From contig CAZRXY010000036.1 of assembly GCA_964604155.1 (NCBI GenBank), forward strand, positions 1-9,055: DNA of 9,055 bases, in the 5' to 3' direction. Each line of letters begins with the position of its first letter. The first letter of the stretch is position 1. Source of the stretch: Stygibacter sp964604155. GTDB lineage: Bacteria; Cloacimonadota; Cloacimonadia; Cloacimonadales; TCS61. The position numbers and the translations under genes are program-made. Positions 1 to 7,300 of the stretch are shown piece by piece. The notes under the pieces were generated by a model. The model was not told where the DNA came from, searched no databases, and was given only the letters and a program-made list of their open reading frames with translations.

Positions 1-120
1 CGTCTAAAAGTCCAACCGTCTAAAAGTCCAACGGTCTAAAAGTCCAACCGTCCAAAAGTCCAACCGTCTAAAAGTCCAACCGTCCAAAAGTCCAACCGTC
101 CAACCGTCCAACCGTCCAAC
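1..120. repeat. Composite tandem repeat, 15 x 8 bp (mostly as 16-bp dimers)
   Basis: Fifteen consecutive 8-bp units fit the pattern (C/A/G)GTC(T/C)AA(A/C) with no indels. Units 1-12 alternate between a CGTCTAAA type and AGTCCAAC, giving six 16-bp repeats (1-96). Units 13-15 (97-120) are all CGTCCAAC. Variation among units is nearly all C/T in position 5, plus one C-to-G at 33. A degenerate sixteenth unit (5 of 8 matches) may follow at 121-128. The array runs off the left edge, so its true length is unknown. The unit is not a multiple of 3, and the frame leading into the downstream gene has a stop at 69-71, so I do not think it is coding. The array ends only about 50 bp from the start of the TetR gene, so it could touch that promoter region. 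Confidence 0.95.
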
Positions 121-135
121 CGCCCACTTTACAGC

Positions 136-164
136 TTGACAAATTTGCTATTCAATATTTTTCT
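136..164 (+). promoter_or_regulatory. Weak promoter candidate for the TetR-type gene
   Basis: A perfect -35-like TTGACA lies at 136-141, between the tandem repeat and the start codon at 177. No good -10 hexamer sits at 16-18 bp spacing. The nearest AT-rich hexamers, CAATAT (153-158) and TATTTT (156-161), are too close. The call rests only on the -35 match and the position. Confidence 0.2.
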
Positions 165-176
165 TTCAGCGAGACC

Positions 177-875
177 ATGGCTCAAGGAGAAATTTTGGAG
201 ATTAAAAGAAGAAAGGAATGGGAAAAACGCTCAAAGCAAGATAGAATTATCGATATTGCCGAAGCTCTTTTCAATGAGAATGGCTACGAAGCTACCACTC
301 TCGACCTTATTGCCACAAAAGCTGGCTATAGTAAAAGAAATCTTTATCAGTATTTTGCAGATAAAAATGATATCTTTAATGCCGTCACTTTGAAGGCTCT
401 GAAAAAACTTAATGAAGAACTGAATGCTATCTGCCAGCAAAATATCTCCGGTCTTGAAAAAATTATCGCTATCCTCAGCAATTTCTTCAGCTTCTTTTTG
501 CACCACCGCAAATCGTTTGAAAATATCATCTTCTTCGATATCACTTATTGTCACTATCAAAATACTTCTCAGGATGAACAAGGCTCATTTGGCTCTGTCG
601 CAGAAAATATTCACGAAAATAATCTCGATCTTATTCTGCAAGCTCTGGAGCTTGGAGCGCAGGACGGCTCTATTGTCTCCAAATTCACACCCAAACAACT
701 GCAACTTATCATCTGGGGTCAAAATATGGGCATAATTCATTCAATCTCCAGACGCTACGATATCCTGAAAAGCGAATATGAATGTTCCCCGGAACAAGTC
801 TATTCAAATTACCTGAAAATGATCAATAACTGCCTGCAATGCGAAATCGCCTCCTCACCTAACTACAAATTCTAA
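177..875 (+). CDS. TetR/AcrR-family transcriptional regulator
   Basis: The 232-residue protein has a clear N-terminal TetR-type DNA-binding domain and an all-helical, divergent C-terminal part that would bind a ligand and dimerise. Helix 1 is around residues 21-35 (RIIDIAEALFNENGY). The helix-turn-helix spans about 39-60 (ATTLDLIATKAGYSKRNLYQYF), followed by the usual K-N-D-I-F start of helix 4. This is the canonical family pattern: T-T-x-x-I-A-x-x-A-G-x-S-x-x-x-L-Y-x-Y-F. The ligand pocket part is not recognisable, so the inducer is unknown. An extra charged stretch of about 20 residues precedes helix 1. ATG at 177 is the only ATG in frame before the domain. There is no evident Shine-Dalgarno, so the start is a little uncertain. 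Members usually repress themselves or a neighbouring transport or membrane gene. The only neighbour visible is the giant surface protein 478 bp downstream, and no shared operator is proven. Confidence 0.93.
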   Translation: MAQGEILEIKRRKEWEKRSKQDRIIDIAEALFNENGYEATTLDLIATKAGYSKRNLYQYFADKNDIFNAVTLKALKKLNEELNAICQQNISGLEKIIAILSNFFSFFLHHRKSFENIIFFDITYCHYQNTSQDEQGSFGSVAENIHENNLDLILQALELGAQDGSIVSKFTPKQLQLIIWGQNMGIIHSISRRYDILKSEYECSPEQVYSNYLKMINNCLQCEIASSPNYKF

Positions 876-910
876 CCCAGTCATAAGCTGTTGTTTAATA
901 TCACTTATGC

Positions 911-934
911 GATACCTTCCCGGAGTGCGGTATC
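911..934 (+). terminator. Weak hairpin 36 bp after the TetR gene
   Basis: GATACC (911-916) and GGTATC (929-934) form a perfect 6-bp stem with a 12-nt loop. No T run follows (TTAGACTTTATAAT), so it is a poor intrinsic terminator. It is listed because no better terminator is seen after the TetR gene. Confidence 0.2.
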
Positions 935-1021
935 TTAGACTTTATAATATCGATTTAGTCTAACCTGATCTGAAAATTGGCAAAAAAAATAGTTCATTAT
1001 ATTTTTGTATGATTAATTGTT

Positions 1022-1072
1022 TGCCCGGATAAGTACCCAGATAACATCTTGTTATTGTGTTCTATCCGGGCA
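1022..1072. repeat. Perfect 10-bp inverted repeat with nested hairpin
   Basis: TGCCCGGATA (1022-1031) is exactly complementary in reverse to TATCCGGGCA (1063-1072). Inside the 31-nt loop, ATAAC (1041-1045) and GTTAT (1051-1055) form a second perfect 5-bp stem. It is GC-rich against an AT-rich background. No T run follows on either strand, so it is not a standard terminator. It lies about 145-195 bp upstream of the predicted sigma-54 start, within the usual range of enhancer sites. It could equally be a structured 3' end of the TetR transcript. Confidence 0.6.
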
Positions 1073-1132
1073 TATTTATCTGCTCTCCCTCTCAAAAAAA
1101 CATTCTGAAAATTTTTGCAAACCACCTAACAT

Positions 1133-1155
1133 ACTATATGTCATACACATATACT
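1133..1155. promoter_or_regulatory. Short inverted repeat upstream of the sigma-54 promoter
   Basis: TATATG (1135-1140) and CATATA (1148-1153) are perfect inverted arms around a 7-bp spacer, with one further matching pair (A1133/T1155). The centre is about 73 bp upstream of the predicted start at about 1217. The position would suit an activator or repressor dimer, but arms made of A/T and G arise easily by chance in this AT-rich region. Confidence 0.25.
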
Positions 1156-1189
1156 GTAATTGATGTATTTTTTTTATATTGTTTTTTGA

Positions 1190-1207
1190 TTGGCACAAAA
1201 ACTGCAT
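1190..1207 (+). promoter_or_regulatory. Sigma-54 (RpoN) -24/-12 promoter for the giant surface protein
   Basis: TTGGCAC (1190-1196) is followed by five A's and CTGCAT (1202-1207). The established consensus is YTGGCAC-N5-TTGCW. The only mismatch is C for T at 1202. The invariant GG (1192-1193) and GC (1204-1205) are exactly 10 bp apart, as this class requires, and a T-rich tract lies just upstream. Transcription would start near 1217, giving a leader of about 137 nt. Such promoters need an AAA+ enhancer-binding activator, which is not encoded in this window. Confidence 0.7.
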
Positions 1208-1271
1208 AACCACAATTTTTGATATTCTGTCAAATAATTATTGACAGGTAAAAATTAATTATGAATAAGAG

Positions 1272-1304
1272 CACTTGGAAGGGGGAATGCCCTAATCTCA
1301 AGTG
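1272..1304 (+). promoter_or_regulatory. Leader hairpin before the giant gene
   Basis: CACTTG (1272-1277) and CAAGTG (1299-1304) form a perfect 6-bp stem. Inside it, a GGG within 1281-1285 can pair with CCC (1290-1292). The hairpin would lie in the 5' leader made from the predicted sigma-54 start. It matches no riboswitch class I can recall and has no T run. It overlaps a possible 14-codon leader peptide frame (1261-1305) that lacks a good ribosome site. Confidence 0.35.
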
Positions 1305-1342
1305 ATGTATAGGAATATGAAAGAATATTAAACTTTATTTTT

Positions 1343-1348
1343 AGGAGG
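1343..1348 (+). promoter_or_regulatory. Shine-Dalgarno AGGAGG deciding a GTG start
   Basis: AGGAGG (1343-1348) lies 5 nt before GTG at 1354. No ATG is in reach in that frame, and the signal peptide begins immediately after, so this site fixes the GTG start of the giant gene. Confidence 0.9.
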
Positions 1349-1353
1349 TTATT

Positions 1354-4300
1354 GTGAATGGTGTGCGATTTTTTTTGTTTTTTTTGTTAGTCTTTAGCTT
1401 AAACTTATTTAGCCAGAATTCGTCTAGAGAAGTCGATTTTTCTGGGCGGGAATCAGGCAGGCAATCTATTGTCAGCAAAGAAGATAGCGGTACTGCTGTG
1501 GAAAAAGAATTCTCTTCGAATAATTTATCTGAGAAAGCTGAGCGGGAATTGGCAGAGGTGATTTTTGTTTTGGATATGAGCTGGCAGGAACTGGCAGGAA
1601 ATTTTGAGCCCAATTTAGATTACGTTGAAATTGCTGCTGATTTTAATAGCTGGAATGGTAGTGGTGCTCTGCTGGAAATGGGTGAAGGCATCTATGAATA
1701 CACAATCGAATTGGAAGTAGGAGTAATATACGAATATAAGTATCGCATCAATGGCAGTTGGGATACAGCGGAACTTTCTGATGAGGACAATAGAGTGCTC
1801 GAAGTGCCCGTTAACGGGACACTGCTGAATGATATATATGATAACTGGCTGCCTGAGATTAGCTGGGTAGATTTGATCTATCCCCTGGAAATATCTGTGC
1901 CCGTTAACCAGCAGACACAATCAATTTATGGACAGATATACATAGAAGGTCTCACTGAAAATTTTGGTGCAGCACCATTAGTGGAGGCACAGGTTGGTTA
2001 TGGCACAGGTTTGCCGGATGAATGGTTCTGGCAGACTGCTATGTATTTTCAGGAAATCAGCAATAATGATGAATACTCAGGCACGTTGTCTTCCAGTTCG
2101 CCGGGTACATATTATTTTGGCTATCGTTTCCGCTTTAACCTGGGACAGTGGCACTACGGGACAAGCTTTGGCAATTTGATTGTATTGCCGGACGAACTGC
2201 CAGACCTGGTGATTAATGAAATAAATTTTACATGTGCTGAATTCATCGGACTGGAAGCAGATTATGAATTTATTGAGCTATACAACCCTAATACTTTTAC
2301 AGTAGATTTGGGATACTATGTAATCAATGGCTCCGTTTGTTATAATTTTTCTGCGGGTACAATGATTGCTGCGGAGGGCTATCTTGTGATAGCAGGTAAT
2401 CCAGACGAATTGATGCAAGCTTATAACCTGGATAACGTGGTGGGCCCTTTTTCCGGCAGTCTGCCCAATGACTCCGGAATTGTAATTTTGCAAACTGCCG
2501 GACAGCGAGAAATAATAGACCAGGTAGATTATGAAGGAAACTGGTATTTTTTGGCTGGAAACGGCTATAGCTCACTGGAACTGCGTAATCCAAATCTTGA
2601 TAACAGCCAGGAAGACTCCTGGTGTGCTTCTACAGGCAGCAGTTACGATGAAGAGCTTACGCATTACGGAGGAACGCCGGGTGTAATGAATCTGCATTAC
2701 TACACTATTTATGATATTCAATGGTCTACTAATAACAGCTCAAAAAAAGAGCACGAAATGGTCCAGACTACGGGTATTATTACAGCAAAATTCTTTGGTG
2801 CAAATACGCAGCGTTATGCTATGCAGGTACCGGAATTTTTGATGAATACTTATAACTTTTCCGGGATATTCGTCTATGCCAATGGTATGGAAAATTTTGA
2901 GCTGGGCGATATCATCACAGTTACCGGGATTGTAACTGAAGATGGAGCAGGCTATAGTGACACTGTGCTTGATCCCTGGAATATCAGTTTGCAATCGAGT
3001 GGCAATCAATTACCTGAACCACATTATATCGATCTTATAGAAGCAGATGCAATGACAGAAGACTGGGAAGCAGTTTTGATCACTACCAGCGGCAACTGCT
3101 CAACCTATAATCCCAATGGGGCATTCTGGGCAATAACTGACGGAATGTGGTCAGGCTGGATAGCAGGAATTAGCGACCAGCATTACAGCGTTCCGGAAGG
3201 AGCTATCACCGTGGGCAACGACTACACGGTGCGGGGTATTATCGAAGGTTTTGATATATGGCTACGCTCAGCAGACGACTGGAATGAGGGACTTTATACG
3301 CTGCCCGGGTCTTTGCTGGGTACAGTGACATCTGCCAATACAGGACATGGAGTTCAAGGGGCTTTGATCACAGCCGCTCATCCCGAATCCCGCACAGAAT
3401 ATACAACAACTACAGATGCTGCAGGTGAATATGAGATGGAAATACCCGTGGGCATGTATCATGTAACCTGCCTGGCAAACGGATATGAACAACCTGAATA
3501 TGAATTTGTTATAGTGGATGAAGAAGAAATTGAGGTAATTAACTTTGTACTGCAAGCCAATAACCTGCCTCCGGTTCTCAATTTACCCGGAATCTTCTCC
3601 TTCAATGAAGATGAATCTCTGACCATAGATATAAATGACTATGCCACTGACCCGGAAAATGATCCGCTTTCTGCCTGGGTGGAAGGTAATAATGTTATCC
3701 AAGTGGTTGCGATGGGCAGTGAACTTACCTTTAATGCTCCTGTAAACTGGAACGGTATGGAAAGCGTGACTATTTATGTAAGCGATGAAGCTAACCGAAA
3801 CGTAGTCAGTGAAGTGCAGGATATAGAAGTGTACCCTGTTAACGATCCGCCCTGGCTGGAATTGCCGGAAGAACTGACTATTAATATCGCCATAGATGAA
3901 ATTCCTTATGTATTTGATATTGAATTTTTATGTTACGATGTGGATGGCGACCAGCTCTGGGCTGGTGTAATCTATGATCCTGATATTGAGGTGATGGTAA
4001 ATGGTCTCGTCCTGGAAATCACCCCGGCAGCAGGTTTTACGGGGAGCTCAGAACTTACTGTAACTGTATATGATAACGAATTACAGGCAGTTGATATGGT
4101 GATAGTAAATGTGATTGATGAATCGGGAAGTGCTGAACTGGTTTTCGATATATTCGAGCTGGAAGCAGGACCTGCCGGTATTAACTGGATGTTTGATGCC
4201 GATACGACACCCTTTGATTTTGATGGTAATGAAAATTCTAATTATGCCTATCAGGCTTTTAACTGGAATTTAGACGGTCACGGCGACGGCTCCTGCCTAA

Positions 4301-7300
4301 GCGGGGGCAGCGGAGTGGTCACAGACCAGATTTGCATCTCAGAAAACCTGCCCTTCGTGGATTCTGTAAATGACCTCGGTGTTTATATTAATGGCTATGC
4401 TCTCACTTTCTTTGAGCATATCAATACAGAAAACCCGGGACAGCCCTGGGATACAATGGGTGAAGCCGGAGATCACCGCCAATATACCGGCGGAACCGGT
4501 GAGATCTCGCATAATGGCAATGTGGTTCTATTTGTAAATGATGTGCTTTATGACATGACGGTATTTTATCCTTCTCCGATTGGAAATGGTGGAGCAATGG
4601 GTTATGGCACAGTAGATGGAGAAGGGGTTATCGATGTGGAAAATTCTCATCCTCAGTGGGTAGAATACTTTGATCCGGATGGCACAGGACTTATCTACTT
4701 CAGTTGCGACTCCATGTCACCAGTACTTCAGGACTGCTATGGCACTTACAATGTGGATAACCTGGTAATCTATGGCACCGAAGCCGGTAACCAACCCCCC
4801 TTATTGAGCCTGCCCTATCAATTTGCCTTCGATGAAGACAGCTCACTGCAGATTGATCTGAATGATTATGCCTTTGATCCCGATGGTGATGAGCTAAGCG
4901 TTTTCGTTCAGAATAACCAATTGATAAATGCCCTGATAGAGGGCACTCTGCTTACTCTTAGTGCAGAAGCTAACTGGAATGGTATGGAATTAATCACAAT
5001 CGGTGTGGATGATGGACAAAACAGAGCAATTGCCTCCGTGGAAGTAGAAATTGTGGTTAATCCTGTTAATGATGCCCCCTGGATTGACCTGCCAGATGAA
5101 ATTACTATTGATACCGGAATAGACCCACTCCCTTATGAATTTGATCTTGCTGACTATTGCGGGGATATTGATGGCGATGAATTAAGCTTCTCGGTAATGA
5201 GTTCTCCGGAAATATACGTGAATTTTGACCAAACTGTGCTCCTTATTGATGTGATGGAAATGATTCCCGTAACTGCTTCAATTACTATCACGGTTTTTGA
5301 TCCCCTTCTGCTGGAAGCTTCCGATAATATGAATATCAATATTCTAGCTAATACTCCCACTGCTGTTCATGGATGGGTAAATGATGAAGATAACTTTATT
5401 CCTCTGGAAAATGTTGAAATTACGCTAACGGAATCTGCCCGGCATAGACTCAGCAGATATGAATTGACGAACCGTCCAAACTACACCGTTTATACCGACC
5501 AAAACGGCTTCTATCAGCTTGAATTGGAACCCGGTTTTTACAACCTTATTGCCACTTTACCCGATTATGATCCCTTTCAGGATTTTGATATTTATATCGA
5601 AGAAAATGTTGATCTTGAATACAGTTTCTTTATGCTGCCCTGTATTACAGGTTACCAGACTACGGGGCTATATACCACAGGATGCTCCTGGGGTGACGGA
5701 TTGATTGATTTTTCTCTGGCAGATATCATTAATACCGGAAGCGGCTGCTCCAATGATGAAACAGGGTATGGAGATTTTACCTCAATGACCGCAGTAGTTC
5801 AGATTAGTCAGTTATTGGAAATCACCGCTGCAACTGGTTATGATAATAATTATCTCAAGGTATGGGTCGATTTTAATAATGATTTTGCCTTTGATGAAGA
5901 AGATGAACTTATAGCAGGACCCTTCAATCTGGCTGCCGCAAACACGCAATATCAAATCGCTGTCATCATCCCAGCTACTGCTCAGGAAGGCAGCTACCGA
6001 CTAAGAGCAAGGGCTGTTTGGAATACCACAGATTTCACTGCCGTCTCTCTGGAAGATTATGGTGAAGTTGAGGATTATACTCTGGTTGTAGAATCAGCTC
6101 CAGTATTGATGATAGACCTGCCTGACGAAGGTATTGAATTCGATGAAGATACTCTAAGTGTCCTGGAACTGGCGGATTATATTACAGGCTCAGACTATTC
6201 GATTTCTTGCAGTGGTAATGAATTCATTTCTGTGATCATTTACGGAACTCAGGCAGAATTTACTCCGATGGCTGACTGGAACGGCTCAGAAAGTATCACT
6301 TTCACTGTTAGTGACGAAACCAGCAGAACTACTGTGAGCGACGATCTCGTCGTTACCATCTCCCCGGTTAATGATACGCCCTGGATAGAATTACCTACTC
6401 AAATCCCCTTCTACACTTATGGACCCAAAGTCCGTGACCTTTCCTCATATTTCGGCGATGTCGATGGTGATATTCTCAATCTTACCGTTACCGGGAATGA
6501 CAGCATCGGAGTAGAAGTTCTGGGCTCAATTATTCACCTGCTGATCGAAGACGGCTGGACCGGAACGGAAACCTGGACAATCACAGTAGATGATGGAGTA
6601 ACCCGCACAACAGCTTATGACATTGTCAATATTCAGGTAGGTGATGTACTGATAATTAATCTTGATAATGTGCTGCCGACAGAAGAATACGGCACAGGCT
6701 GCTTCAATTTTTCTGAAGACGGTGCAGAACTCTCTGTGATCCCACCCGCCGGCGAAGGCTGGGAATGCAATGGCTCTAATGACCCTTCCTGGTTCTATTA
6801 CCCGGGAGAATTATCGCTCACTCCTGGCCGCCTTTATGTGAACCTTGATTACTTTGATCTCCACTGGTTCCAAGTTGATGTCACTCTTACCGATTACTGC
6901 GGTATCGGCTGCACCGAGGTGACTGCCACTATGGGACAAAATACCTTTATGACCAATTACAATACCGAGTCTTCTATAGAAACCCATGTGACAATTGTCA
7001 ATGGTATGGGAAATGATTACGACGGATTCTATATCAGCACTTGGGAAGGAGTTGTTCACGAAATACACGTTTACTTTGCTGATCAAAATCCCACATACAT
7101 TGGCGGTCATATTACTGATAGTATTACGGAACTCCCACTCCCTGGAGTGGAAATCACTGTGGCAGACGTCTTTGATCCTACTATCGTCTATACAACCGGA
7201 ACAGGCTCAGACGGTAACTATTATGTGGAAGTGGAACCCTCTACCTATGACATCTCATTTGAATGCGAAGGCTACGAAAACGTCTATTACTACAACGTTA

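Larger units (their letters stand above)
876..1353. other. 478-bp intergenic control region
   Basis: No convincing gene lies here. The region holds a weak hairpin after the TetR gene (911-934), a perfect 10-bp inverted repeat with nested structure (1022-1072), a short AT-rich inverted repeat (1133-1155), a long T-rich tract (about 1168-1187), a sigma-54-type promoter (1190-1207), an isolated TTGACA at 1241-1246 without a good -10, a leader hairpin (1272-1304) and the Shine-Dalgarno of the next gene. The length and layout fit an enhancer-dependent promoter better than a simple spacer. Confidence 0.7.

Noticed and set aside
1..120. CRISPR array
   Set aside because: The units are contiguous 8/16-bp repeats with no unique spacers.
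136..393. 85-codon + strand frame overlapping the TetR gene start
   Set aside because: It overlaps a clear TetR helix-turn-helix frame, its product has no family pattern, and it has no ribosome site. It is a shadow frame.
231..581. 116-codon minus-strand frame inside the TetR gene
   Set aside because: It is fully inside a recognised gene on the opposite strand, has low-complexity Ile/Ser content and no ribosome site.
1241..1269. Sigma-70 promoter built on TTGACA at 1241-1246
   Set aside because: No acceptable -10 at 16-18 bp spacing (AATAAG or ATAAGA at best). The sigma-54 site is much the better match, although this cannot be fully excluded.
1197..1353. Cyclic-di-GMP or other known riboswitch in the leader
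   Set aside because: The conserved core motifs of the classes I can recall are not present; only a simple hairpin is seen.
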